A stretch of DNA of 64,000 nucleotides. Source: Haloferax sp. Atlit-12N (GTDB lineage: Archaea; Halobacteriota; Halobacteria; Halobacteriales; Haloferacaceae). Below, piece by piece: positions 42,263 to 50,934 of this stretch. A program made the translations under genes and the position numbers. Every line of letters starts with the position of its first letter. Position 1 is the stretch's first letter. Where the stretch lies: positions 1,302,001 to 1,366,000 of the forward strand of contig NZ_PSYW01000001.1 in the NCBI RefSeq assembly GCF_003383095.1, read 5' to 3'. Below the pieces are notes generated by a model. The model did no database searches. It was not told the DNA's origin and was given only the letters and a program-made list of their open reading frames with translations.

Positions 42263-42676
42263 ATGTCCTCTCCCGAGCCCTCGGCGGACGCCGCCGCCTC
42301 GGATGCGACCACGCCCGCGAATCGGCCGCCGTTTCTGGCTGTCGTCGCGCCCCGCATCTCCGAGGCGGCGGTGCTCGCGGGAACGCTCCTCCCCGGTTCC
42401 GGCCCGCTCGTCCGCGCGCCCCGTAGTTCCTCCCCGTCGAACCTCCGCGCGACCCTCGCCGCGATGCGGCGACCGGACGCCCCGCTCGTCGTGGCGACCG
42501 ATAGTGCGGCCGCCGTCCGCGACGCCGACCGCGTCCACGTCGCCGACGGCGGCGTCGTGGTGGAGTCCGGTGCGCCGAACGACCTCCTCGCGGTCCCCGG
42601 CGTCTACGCCCGGCGCTACGGTACCGAACTGGGCGCGAACTTCGCCGGCCCGGGAAAAGACGTCGACGACGAGTGA
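42263..42676 (+). CDS. Orphan ABC-ATPase C-terminal-like protein
   Basis: The 137-residue protein has a low-complexity Ser/Pro/Ala start (1-22) and a C-terminal half that reads like the end of an ABC exporter ATPase: PLVVATDSAAAVRDADRVHVADG followed by GVVVESGAPNDLLAVPGVYARRY, matching the usual H-loop strand, ADRI.VL..G and EEGTHDELL...GLYARLY. Walker A, signature motif and Walker B are absent, and the H-loop His is replaced. It may be a decayed or repurposed ATPase tail. A promoter-like CTATACTTATC precedes the ATG, so it may still be expressed. Confidence 0.65.
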   Translation: MSSPEPSADAAASDATTPANRPPFLAVVAPRISEAAVLAGTLLPGSGPLVRAPRSSSPSNLRATLAAMRRPDAPLVVATDSAAAVRDADRVHVADGGVVVESGAPNDLLAVPGVYARRYGTELGANFAGPGKDVDDE

Positions 42677-42745
42677 CGGGTCGTCCGACGCTCGCCCCTC
42701 CGGTTCGCCCCAACGTTCACCACCGTTCCCGTGGTAGCGGTGCGT

Positions 42746-42853
42746 ATGGGAGACAGGGCGTGTTACCGGGAGTTCTGTCCGGACTGCGACGCGCCGGTGA
42801 CTATCGTCGACGACGAGTGCCCCGAGTGCGGCCGGGAGTTGGGGGTCGTCTGA
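42746..42853 (+). CDS. 35-residue CPxCG-type zinc microprotein
   Basis: The ATG 42746-TGA 42853 frame encodes 35 residues with CPDC near position 11 and CPECG near position 25, spaced as a rubredoxin-like zinc knuckle pair. Haloarchaea encode many such tiny C(P)xCG proteins, and some in H. volcanii have been shown to be expressed and to affect growth or biofilm phenotypes. The frame is GC3-biased and ends just before a convergent coding frame. The specific function is unknown. Confidence 0.65.
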   Translation: MGDRACYREFCPDCDAPVTIVDDECPECGRELGVV

Positions 42854-42862
42854 GAACCGGCG

Positions 42863-43123
42863 TCACTCGGAGACTCGCGCGTCGATATGGTGGACCGCGT
42901 TCGGGGAGAGATACCGGCCGCCCGGAACCTCGACCCAGCCGTTGACGAGCACGCGGACCGGCCCCTCGTGAAGCAGGGACTCCATCTCGGCGTCGCCGTA
43001 GACGACTGCATCGTCTATCGTCTGTTCGAACCGACCTCCGAACGGGGAGTCGGACGCGAAGACCAGACAAGAGACAGCTGTGCGACACGTAATGAGAATA
43101 GTGGGGAGTCGCGAACGCGACGT
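42863..43123 (-). CDS. Protein-like frame with no usable start (possible frameshift)
   Basis: The minus-strand frame ending at TGA 42863-42865 reads like a folded protein: FASDSPFGGRFEQTIDDAVV, then DAEMESLLHEGPVRVLVNGW and VEVPGGRYLSPNAVHHIDA, with normal haloarchaeal codon bias. Its first in-frame ATG is at 42985, in the middle of this region and leaving only 40 residues, and no upstream ATG or GTG exists before the in-frame stop at 43124. A GTG at 43127 overlaps that stop (GTGA) in another frame, and a single frameshift near 43070 would join them. It may be a frameshifted gene, a sequencing error or a non-standard start. Confidence 0.4.
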   Translation of the reverse strand, partial: TSRSRLPTILITCRTAVSCLVFASDSPFGGRFEQTIDDAVVYGDAEMESLLHEGPVRVLVNGWVEVPGGRYLSPNAVHHIDARVSE

Positions 43124-43399
43124 TCACGACGACTCGGAAGCGTCTGCACCCGCACGACGAGCGAGGAAATCGACTAGCGCCGAGACCACGAGCAGGGCCG
43201 CGACGAGTTGGAGGCCGCGGGCGACGTCCAATCCGAGCGACGCCGCGATGCCGAATCTGTCGATGACGTAGAGCGTCGCGGCGACGAGTCCCAGACTACC
43301 GAACAGAGGTCTCGCGAACCGGCCGCCGAGGCTCGTCGCGAAATTGTAGGCGGCGACGCCGAAGACGACTGCCGCGGCGACGATGCCGAGAACGTCCAT
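43124..43399 (-). CDS. Three-helix membrane protein
   Basis: From ATG 43399 the product MDVLGIVAAAVVFGVAAYNF... has 91 residues with three hydrophobic helices (about 3-22, 30-45 and 62-80) and a polar tail RRAGADASESS. The alternative TTG start nine codons upstream is unlikely. It probably shares a transcript with the frame that follows (42863-43123), because the overlap GTGA at 43124-43127 is typical of coupled genes. Unknown function. Confidence 0.68.
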   Translation of the reverse strand: MDVLGIVAAAVVFGVAAYNFATSLGGRFARPLFGSLGLVAATLYVIDRFGIAASLGLDVARGLQLVAALLVVSALVDFLARRAGADASESS

Positions 43400-43545
43400 G
43401 CGAGGAGTGTCGTGCCGTCCGACCAAGAAAATGTCGTCGTTCTAACTTAATTGGCTCACGCGTATCCGAGAGCAGGCCCCGGTAGTCGTCGAGAACAGAG
43501 ACCGTTCAGGGCTGGAGAAGGCGAGACCGACCGACGATGTCGCTC

Positions 43546-43580
43546 GCCAGTCTCCCACAACGAAAAGAGCGCGACGGGAT
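43546..43580 (+). repeat. Displaced tRNA-Arg 3'-end copy, outer
   Basis: This 35-bp sequence repeats at 43652-43686 with one mismatch (position 43553). Its last 14 bp (43567-43580) equal the 3' end of the tRNA-Arg gene. On the minus strand it reads as the tRNA 3' end followed by TTTTCG, as a tRNA gene plus its terminator would. Confidence 0.8.
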
Positions 43581-43610
43581 GTGGACCCAAGTCGTAACAA
43601 ACTACTTTTT

Positions 43611-43624
43611 GATTCGAACCCGCG
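43611..43624 (+). repeat. Second copy of the tRNA-Arg T-arm sequence
   Basis: GATTCGAACCCGCG is identical to 43759-43772 inside the tRNA-Arg gene, covering the T loop and part of the T stem. It sits between the two displaced 3'-end copies. Confidence 0.7.
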
Positions 43625-43651
43625 CGTGGCGTTCCGGCTTTGTCGTCGTTT

Positions 43652-43686
43652 GCCAGTCACCCACAACGAAAAGAGCGCGACGGGAT
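43652..43686 (+). repeat. Displaced tRNA-Arg 3'-end copy, inner
   Basis: This is the partner of the repeat at 43546-43580, 106 bp away. The 3' portion, GAGCGCGACGGGAT plus one more matching T, equals the tRNA-Arg 3' end at 43748-43762. The intact tRNA lies 61 bp further along. Confidence 0.8.
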
Positions 43687-43689
43687 TGA

Positions 43690-43708
43690 GCAAACGCGAA
43701 GCGTTTGC
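43690..43708 (+). repeat. Perfect 8-bp inverted repeat next to the tRNA remnant
   Basis: GCAAACGC-GAA-GCGTTTGC forms a stable hairpin between the inner displaced copy and the tRNA gene. It lies 39-57 nt past the tRNA 3' end on the minus strand and could be a tRNA trailer structure or a relic of an integrated element. Confidence 0.5.
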
Positions 43709-43746
43709 GATGTCCGTCGCGCGAGCGAGGAGCCGAAGGCGACGAG

Positions 43747-43820
43747 CGAGCGCGACGGGATTCGAACCCGCGACCATCGGATTAGAAGTCCGACGCTCTG
43801 TCCGACTGAGCTACGCGCCC
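43747..43820 (-). tRNA. tRNA-Arg (anticodon UCU)
   Basis: The 74-nt minus-strand sequence folds as a cloverleaf. The acceptor stem GGGCGCG pairs with CGCGCTC with one G-U pair, and the discriminator is G. The D-arm is GCTC...GAGC. The anticodon stem TCGGA/TCCGA encloses the loop CTTCTAA with anticodon TCT. The T-arm is GCGGG-TTCGAAT-CCCGT. CCA is not encoded and no intron is visible. It decodes AGA (and AGG by wobble). Its 3' end is duplicated twice downstream, as expected for an integration target. Confidence 0.95.
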
Positions 43821-43877
43821 TCGATGCCCACAAACCGGCCCTGCAAGAAAAACGAATCGGGTTCTACCCGTCTCGAC

Positions 43878-44255
43878 CTACCCGTCGAACCGGTACAGCG
43901 ACGTGACCGCCGGGAGCCGGTTGAGCATCCAGATGCCGACCGGGAGGCCGACGATGGTGAGCGTGAACAGCACCGCCACGTTCGCCCAGACCCAACTCAG
44001 CCACCAGCCGACGAACACGAAGTAGACGGCCCGAACGACGATTGACCGCTGGCCCCGAAACGAGTCGGGTTCGAGCCGCGATTTCGGCTCCTTCAACGAG
44101 AGCACCGTCGGCACGAGGTTGATGAGCGCGACGCCGAGCGGGATACCGATGATGGTCGCGTTCAGGAACCACGCGACGTTGACGACGGCGGGCGTCGCCC
44201 ACCAGCCGACGAAGACGAACCAGATGGCGCGGACGACGAACGAACGCTGAGACAT
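43878..44255 (-). CDS. YccF-family membrane protein
   Basis: The 125-residue protein consists of two similar halves, each with VVRAIWFVFVGWW / VVRAVYFVFVGWW followed by a helix with TIIGIPLGVALIN / TIVGLPVGIWMLN. This internal duplication and the GWW...N....GIP signature are characteristic of YccF (DUF307) inner-membrane proteins. Four helices are expected. Function is unknown in all domains of life. It ends about 60 bp before the tRNA-Arg 5' end. Confidence 0.85.
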   Translation of the reverse strand: MSQRSFVVRAIWFVFVGWWATPAVVNVAWFLNATIIGIPLGVALINLVPTVLSLKEPKSRLEPDSFRGQRSIVVRAVYFVFVGWWLSWVWANVAVLFTLTIVGLPVGIWMLNRLPAVTSLYRFDG

Positions 44256-44362
44256 ACACGTAGTACGCGGGCCGAGGCGAAAAGCGACGGGGTGCCGGGG
44301 TGCGCCGAGTCGGCGACGAGAGAGCGGCGAAACCCGCCACCCGGAGCGACGTGAAGGGAGGC

Positions 44363-44368
44363 TTTAAC
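44363..44368 (+). promoter_or_regulatory. Box A for the UPF0200 gene
   Basis: TTTAAC lies 25-30 nt before ATG 44393, giving a leaderless transcript that should also cover the overlapping RNA-binding-domain gene. Confidence 0.5.
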
Positions 44369-44392
44369 AGCGCCAACGCGGTAACACCGGCT

Positions 44393-44962
44393 ATGAGAGT
44401 CATCGGGACGGTCGGCCTGCCGGGAAGCGGCAAGGGCGAACTCGCCGAGGTGGCCCGCGAAGCGGGCGTGCCCGTCGTGACGATGGGCGACGTCATCCGC
44501 GAGGAGTGTCGCAACCGCGGCCTCGACCCCGCGACGGACCACGGGAAGATAGCGACCGCGCTCCGCGAGGAGGAGGGTGACGACGCCATCGCCGCGCGGT
44601 CCCTGCCGATGGTCGAACAGCACCTCGAATCGAACGACGTGGTGCTCGTCGACGGCCTTCGGTCGGGCGTCGAACTCGACCGCTTTCGCGAGGCGTTCGG
44701 CGACGACTTCGTCCTCGTGAGCGTCGAAGCGCCGTTCGAGACGCGCGCCGAGCGCCTGCTCGACCGCGACCGCGACGACAGCGACACCGACGTGGAGGCG
44801 CTGAAAAAGCGCGAGCGCCGCGAACTCGACTTCGGGATGGGCGACGCGATGGACCGCGCCGACGTGGTCATTCAGAACACCGGCACGCTGGCGGAGTACC
44901 GCGAGACCATCACGAAGTTGTTCGAAGAAGGGCCCGAGGCGGTCGCGGAGGCCGACGCGTGA
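44393..44962 (+). CDS. UPF0200 P-loop kinase-like protein
   Basis: The 189-residue protein starts MRVIGTVGLPGSGKGELAE with a Walker A (GLPGSGKG) of the nucleotide/dephospho-CoA-kinase type. DGLRSGVELDRFRE and FETRAERLLDRDR (the LID-like Arg segment) follow. UPF0200 is an archaeal family of P-loop proteins with no proven substrate. The next gene starts over its stop codon (TGA 44960-44962), and the two are typically neighbours in archaea, pointing to a shared RNA-related or nucleotide-related role. Kinase activity is inferred. Confidence 0.85.
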   Translation: MRVIGTVGLPGSGKGELAEVAREAGVPVVTMGDVIREECRNRGLDPATDHGKIATALREEEGDDAIAARSLPMVEQHLESNDVVLVDGLRSGVELDRFREAFGDDFVLVSVEAPFETRAERLLDRDRDDSDTDVEALKKRERRELDFGMGDAMDRADVVIQNTGTLAEYRETITKLFEEGPEAVAEADA

Positions 44963-44964
44963 GC

Positions 44965-45381
44965 ATGATTTACAGCGTCGACGTCCGCATCAAAGCGCCC
45001 GTCCGCGACACCGAGGTCACGAACCGCGTCGGCGACGCCGTCGAGAACATCTTCCCCGGCGTCGAACTCGACCACGAACCCGGGAAACTCGTCGGTGAGA
45101 CCCACGAACTGGAGCGGTTCTCCGAGCGCCTCCACGAGCAGGCCATCCTCGACACCGCCCGCCGCGAGTTCGCCAAGCGCCGCGACGACGACGGCTTCTC
45201 GTTCGCGCTGAAAAAACAGGCCGCGTTCAAGGGCGTCGTCAACTTCTCCGTCGGCAACCCCGACGAACTCGGCGACATCGACGTCCACGTGACCGTCCGC
45301 GACCCCTCCGTCGACGAGGTCATCGACTACATCGCGCCGCCGACCGAAGACGGAAGACCGGTCGACCCGAACGACCGCTAA
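44965..45381 (+). CDS. UPF0201 RNA-binding-fold protein
   Basis: The 138-residue protein (MIYSVDVRIKAPVRDTEV...) matches the archaeal UPF0201/DUF54 family, predicted to have an RNA-binding fold related to ribosomal protein L5 or exosome subunits. Two alpha/beta units are seen, with the C-terminal part GNPDELGDIDVHVTVRDPS diagnostic. ATG 44965 follows the stop of the upstream gene. GTG 44959 overlaps that stop (GTGA) and is a good alternative start that would add two residues. Function undefined. Confidence 0.85.
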   Translation: MIYSVDVRIKAPVRDTEVTNRVGDAVENIFPGVELDHEPGKLVGETHELERFSERLHEQAILDTARREFAKRRDDDGFSFALKKQAAFKGVVNFSVGNPDELGDIDVHVTVRDPSVDEVIDYIAPPTEDGRPVDPNDR

Positions 45382-45425
45382 AGGGAGCCGAAAGCGGAGA
45401 CTGAGATGGCGTTTTTCTCGTCTAC

Positions 45426-46442
45426 TCAGGCGACCAGCAGCGCCACCGCGACGGCGATGAAGACGATTTTCAGCCCCGTGTTGACGGCGATGACCTTCGA
45501 GCCGAACTCGGGGCCCCAGATGCCGTACTGGAAGGGAATCGACCGCTTGAACGTCGAGACGGCGAAGGAGATGATGCCGCCGATGAGCATCGTCGCCACG
45601 GCCTGTTTCGGCGTGAACGTCTCGCCGATGGCCGGCGCGATGGCTGCTGCGCCGGCCGTCGTGTCGAACGCGAAGGCGACGACGACGGGGACGGCGGCGC
45701 CCGGCAGGCCGACGAGGTTCGTCAGCGGACTGGCGAGCGCCGCGAACGATTCGAGGTCGGTCGTCCGCAGGAGGAGCGTGACGGCCACGTAGACGACGGC
45801 CAGCCGCGGGACGATGCGCCGCAGTTTCGTCCACGTGCTCCGCGCGGCGTCTTCGACCGTCTCGCGGAGCGAATCGTCGGTGTCGTCCGCGTCGTCGGTG
45901 CTCGCGTCGGCGGCCGAATCGACCGCGTTGACTGCGCCGCCCGAACCGTCGGTCTCGGCGACCGCGACCGGGGTCGTGTTGCGGTCAGAAAGGAGCACCG
46001 CGCCGGCGACAACGCCGGTCGCGGTGATGGCCAGCGCGATGGCCGCCCGCGCGCCGACGTACATGAAGCCGACCTCGCGACCGAGGATGGGGATAAGCAC
46101 CGGCCAGTAGAACGTGAAGATGTGCTGGACGAATCCGAAGAACGTGTTGATGGTGACGGCGACGAGGGTCGCCCGGTCGTCGAGGACGCCCGATTCGCGG
46201 AACTCCGCGAGCATCCCGTAGCCCGCCGTCGTCGAGGCGGCGGTGGTGACGATGGCCGTCCCAACCTCGTCCGGGAGGTTCGCGGGACTCGTCAGATACC
46301 GCGAGAGGCCGGCGATGCGCTCGACGAGGCCGAAGGCGACGACGAGGTTCGCGGCGAAGACGCCCACGGCGATGTAGGCGGCGATGCGCGCAACTCGCGG
46401 GAGCACCTCGAACAGCACCGGGAGGACGGCCGACGACTGCAC
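45426..46442 (-). CDS. Nucleoside-recognition (GATE) domain membrane protein
   Basis: The 338-residue protein has about nine hydrophobic segments in two blocks (1-150 and 215-338) joined by an acidic Asp/Ala loop (about 165-205). Each block has a GATE-like pattern: SPANLPDEVGTAIVTTAASTTAGYGM and PGAAVPVVVAFAFDTTAGAAAIAP. Proteins with this domain include nucleoside permeases and spore-maturation proteins SpmA/B. The substrate here is unknown. It converges on the UPF0201 gene and is 66 bp downstream of the MgtE pair on the same strand. Confidence 0.83.
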   Translation of the reverse strand: MQSSAVLPVLFEVLPRVARIAAYIAVGVFAANLVVAFGLVERIAGLSRYLTSPANLPDEVGTAIVTTAASTTAGYGMLAEFRESGVLDDRATLVAVTINTFFGFVQHIFTFYWPVLIPILGREVGFMYVGARAAIALAITATGVVAGAVLLSDRNTTPVAVAETDGSGGAVNAVDSAADASTDDADDTDDSLRETVEDAARSTWTKLRRIVPRLAVVYVAVTLLLRTTDLESFAALASPLTNLVGLPGAAVPVVVAFAFDTTAGAAAIAPAIGETFTPKQAVATMLIGGIISFAVSTFKRSIPFQYGIWGPEFGSKVIAVNTGLKIVFIAVAVALLVA

Positions 46443-46507
46443 GACCGACGGTCGGTGCCGAGCGAACTAATCGGCGTCGGTCGGCGGGAGGCGGTTCGAA
46501 CGTCGGG

Positions 46508-47068
46508 TCAGACGAGTACCTGCGCCACCCCGAACAGGACGACGACGCCGAGCACGTCGCAGACGTTGGTGACGACGGGAATGACCACGTCGTCGGGGTC
46601 GAGGCCGAACCGGTAGGCGACGTAGGTCGCCGAAAACGTCACAATGACCGCGAGGACGGCCAGCGAAATCCCGCTCGACAGGGCGACGAGGACGACCTTC
46701 TGCAGGGCCAGCGACGTGTCGCCGGAGACGAGGAGCGTGGCGACCCACGCGCCCACGCCGATGACGGGGAAGACCGTCACCGCGAGGGCGACCGTAGCGA
46801 CAGCGTTGCCCGCGAGTTCGTCGTCACGGGGCGAAAACGAGAGCGTCCCGAGGTGGAACGACGTGGAAAGGCGCGCCGCGAGGACGCTCCCGAGGTTCCC
46901 CGCGGTCCCGATGGTGACGGGGACGAGCACGAGCAGCGACGGGTAGCGGAGCAACTGCGCCTCGAAGCTCCCGAGAACGAGGCCGCTCCCGAGTTCGACG
47001 AGCGTGAGCACGAGCAGCACCGGGAGCATCGCCCGCGTGATGGCGCGAACGGTCCACTCCGTCGGCAC
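46508..47068 (-). CDS. MgtE-type membrane domain protein, second half-size unit
   Basis: The 186-residue product contains only the five-helix MgtE integral-membrane domain (PF01769 type): SLLVLVPVTIGTAGNLGSVLAARLSTSFHLG in helix 2 with the conserved Asn, and DPDDVVIPVVTNVCDVLGVVVLF at the end with the metal-pathway Asp. It lacks the cytoplasmic N and CBS domains that gate bacterial MgtE. Its GTG start (47068) directly follows the stop of the upstream paralogue (47069-47071), so the two are coupled and may form a heterodimeric Mg2+/divalent cation transporter. Confidence 0.88.
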   Translation of the reverse strand: MPTEWTVRAITRAMLPVLLVLTLVELGSGLVLGSFEAQLLRYPSLLVLVPVTIGTAGNLGSVLAARLSTSFHLGTLSFSPRDDELAGNAVATVALAVTVFPVIGVGAWVATLLVSGDTSLALQKVVLVALSSGISLAVLAVIVTFSATYVAYRFGLDPDDVVIPVVTNVCDVLGVVVLFGVAQVLV

Positions 47069-47650
47069 TCAGAACACCCCCGCGACGGCGAGGACGGTTC
47101 GGACCGCGATGAGCAGAAAGAGGATACCGAACACGTCGCCGGTGGTCGTCACGACCGGGCCGACGATGGTGTCGGGGTTGCGCCCGCGGCGGTAGCCCGC
47201 GAAGACGACGCTGACGACGACGACGGTCAGGACGATGCCGGACAGCAAGCCGGCGACGATGGCGACGCCGACGAGAATCGGGAGCGGGGCGACCCGACTG
47301 CCGAGGAACGTGAGGAGGAAGTACGCGACGACGGCGGCGAACGTGCTCGTAAGCACGCCGTTGGCGAGCGCGGCCGTCGCGGCGGCCCGGAGGCGCTCGT
47401 CGCCGCCGGTGACGCGGGGTTCGATGAGCCCCTGATGGAGCGCGGTAGCGATGCGAGCGCCGAGCGAGCCATAGACGTTGCCGCGGGTCGCCAAGAGCGC
47501 GGGGACGAGCACGAGAAGCCCCGGCACGGCCCGGAGTTCGGCCCGCATCCCCCCGAGGACGACACCGGCGATGAGACCGCCGACGAGGCTGGCCGCGAGC
47601 GCGGGCAAGGCTTCCTTGTAGGCCTCGACCGCCACGTCTCGCACGGTCAT
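47069..47650 (-). CDS. MgtE-type membrane domain protein, first half-size unit
   Basis: The 193-residue protein is paralogous to its downstream neighbour: LLVLVPALLATRGNVYGSLGARIATALHQG in helix 2, NPDTIVGPVVTTTGDVFGILFLL near the end, and no cytoplasmic gating domain. An N-terminal amphipathic helix (VRDVAVEAYKEALPALAASLVGG) precedes helix 1. The stop codon abuts the next start without spacing. Such two-gene MgtE/SLC41-like pairs suggest a heteromeric transporter. The cation is inferred from the family. Confidence 0.88.
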   Translation of the reverse strand: MTVRDVAVEAYKEALPALAASLVGGLIAGVVLGGMRAELRAVPGLLVLVPALLATRGNVYGSLGARIATALHQGLIEPRVTGGDERLRAAATAALANGVLTSTFAAVVAYFLLTFLGSRVAPLPILVGVAIVAGLLSGIVLTVVVVSVVFAGYRRGRNPDTIVGPVVTTTGDVFGILFLLIAVRTVLAVAGVF

Positions 47651-47778
47651 TGTGGGGTGCGACGGCCCCGAGCGTTAAAAGTCGGCGGTATCCCGGCGAG
47701 CCGCGAGAACCGCGCAGTCGCAGGATCGTGGAATAAGAACCGTAACGAACGGAGAAGCGAAGCGAACTGAACGCGGGG

Positions 47779-49182
<1,404 letters not shown>

Positions 49183-49272
49183 CTACGCCGTCGCGTCGGT
49201 AAAGGCTTTATCCGTCGCGTTGAGCGCGAGCGGGCCGAAGACCTTTCGCGCGAGGCGCCGACAACGCAGTTG

Positions 49273-50247
49273 ATGACCACGATTCTCGTCCTCGACCGCC
49301 CCACGCACGGAATCCCGGCGTCGGAGTACGCCGCTGCCCTCCGCGAACGCCTGCCCGACGCGACCGTCCGCCACCCGAAGACGACCGCCGAGACGCTCGA
49401 CGCCGCGCGCGACGCGACCGTCATCACCAGCACGTCGCTCCCCGACGAGGTGCTCGACGCCGCCGACGACCTTCGACTGTTCGCCGGCGCGGCCGCCGGC
49501 TACGACCACCTCCCGCTGGACGCACTCCGCGAGCGCGGCGTCCGCGTCACCAACGCCTCCGGCGTCCACGGCCCCAACATCGCCGAACACGTCCTCGGCA
49601 CCCTGCTCATGATTACCCGCCGGCTGGACGAGGGGCTCCGCCGCCAGCGACGCCGCGAGTGGCGACACTTCCAGTCGCACGGTGAGCTGCACGGCTCGAC
49701 GGCCACCGTGGTCGGCCTCGGTGCCATCGGACAAGCGGTCGTCGAGCGACTCGACGCGTTCGGCGTCGAGACTATCGGTGTCCGCTACACGCCCGAAAAG
49801 GGCGGCCCGACCGACGAGGTGCTCGGGTTCGACGACCTCGAATCGGCGCTCGTCCGCACCGACTTCCTCGTGGTCGCGTGCCCCCTGACCGACGAGACGC
49901 GCAATCTCATCGACCGGCGGGCGCTGAGCGCGCTCCCCGAACACGCCGTCCTCGTCAACGTCGCGCGCGGCGGTATCGTCGACACCGACGCCCTCGTCTC
50001 GCACCTCCGAAGCAACCGCCTCCGCGCCGCCGCGCTCGACGTGACCGACCCCGAACCGCTTCCCGAGGACCACCCGCTTTGGGGCTTCGAGAACGTCTAC
50101 ATCACCCCGCACGTCTCCGGCCACACGCCGCACTACTGGACGCGGGTCGCCGACATCCTCGCGGAGAACGTCGAGCGACTGGCGTCGGCGTCGGACGGCG
50201 AAACGCCAACGCTCCGCAATCAGGTCGTTCCGAGCCCGAACCCCTGA
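49273..50247 (+). CDS. D-2-hydroxyacid dehydrogenase
   Basis: This 324-residue NAD-dependent enzyme has the two-lobed fold of the D-2-hydroxyacid family. The NAD motif GSTATVVGLGAIGQAVVERL is near 145, and the catalytic Arg, Glu and His lie in VNVARGGIVDTDAL, DVTDPEPLPEDHPL and TPHVSGHTPHYW. The substrate could be any 2-keto acid, and haloarchaea have several paralogues. It begins at ATG 49273 within a 99-bp region divergent from srp54. Confidence 0.92.
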   Translation: MTTILVLDRPTHGIPASEYAAALRERLPDATVRHPKTTAETLDAARDATVITSTSLPDEVLDAADDLRLFAGAAAGYDHLPLDALRERGVRVTNASGVHGPNIAEHVLGTLLMITRRLDEGLRRQRRREWRHFQSHGELHGSTATVVGLGAIGQAVVERLDAFGVETIGVRYTPEKGGPTDEVLGFDDLESALVRTDFLVVACPLTDETRNLIDRRALSALPEHAVLVNVARGGIVDTDALVSHLRSNRLRAAALDVTDPEPLPEDHPLWGFENVYITPHVSGHTPHYWTRVADILAENVERLASASDGETPTLRNQVVPSPNP

Positions 50248-50280
50248 GGTACTTGCCGCGGCGAATCGTACGACCGAGTG

Positions 50281-50898
50281 ATGACGACGCTCGCGTTCGG
50301 ACTCGACGCTGCGACCTATCTCGCGTTCTGCGGCGCGGCGGTCGCGCTCATCCTCGCGCCCGGCCCCGACACGATGTACGTCCTCGCCCGCGGCCTCGAC
50401 GGTCGCGGGCCGGGCGTCCGGTCGGCGTTCGGCATCGCCACGGGCGTCCTCTTTCACACGCTCCTCGCGACGGTCGGCGCGGCGGCACTCTTTCGAACCG
50501 TCCCCGAGGCCGCCGCGGCGCTCAAGTACGTCGGCGCGGCGTACCTCGTGTACCTCGGCGTCACCGCCCTCCGGAACGACGAGTTCGACCCCTCGGTCGA
50601 GACCGACGGCGGGGCGAGTTTTCGTCGGGGCGTCCTCGTCAACGCGCTCAACCCGAAAGTCGCGCTGTTCTTCCTCGCGTTCCTCCCCGGCTTCGCCGGA
50701 CAGGGCGCGGGAACCGGGATACGGATGGCGAGTCTGGGCGCGACCTACGCCGCTCTCACGGCGCTGTACCTCTCTGTCGTCGCGCTCGGCGCGAACCGAC
50801 TCGGGTCGAGGCTCGCGGAGACACGGGTCGCGAGCGCGCTGAACTACGTCGGCGCGGGGACGATGCTGCTGCTCGGAGTCGTGCTCGTACTGGAGTGA
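50281..50898 (+). CDS. LysE/RhtB-family amino acid exporter
   Basis: The 205-residue membrane protein has six hydrophobic helices. The signature is ALILAPGPDTMYVLARGLDGRGPGVRSAFGIATG near the N-terminus and GVLVNALNPKVALFFLAFLPGF in the middle, both typical of LysE/RhtB exporters. ATG 50281 follows 34 bp after the dehydrogenase gene, so the two are probably one operon. The GTG just upstream of it is an alternative start. The exported amino acid is unknown. Confidence 0.9.
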   Translation: MTTLAFGLDAATYLAFCGAAVALILAPGPDTMYVLARGLDGRGPGVRSAFGIATGVLFHTLLATVGAAALFRTVPEAAAALKYVGAAYLVYLGVTALRNDEFDPSVETDGGASFRRGVLVNALNPKVALFFLAFLPGFAGQGAGTGIRMASLGATYAALTALYLSVVALGANRLGSRLAETRVASALNYVGAGTMLLLGVVLVLE

Positions 50899-50934
50899 GG
50901 CGTCCGAAAGAAAGGAACGACGGACCGAGTACGA

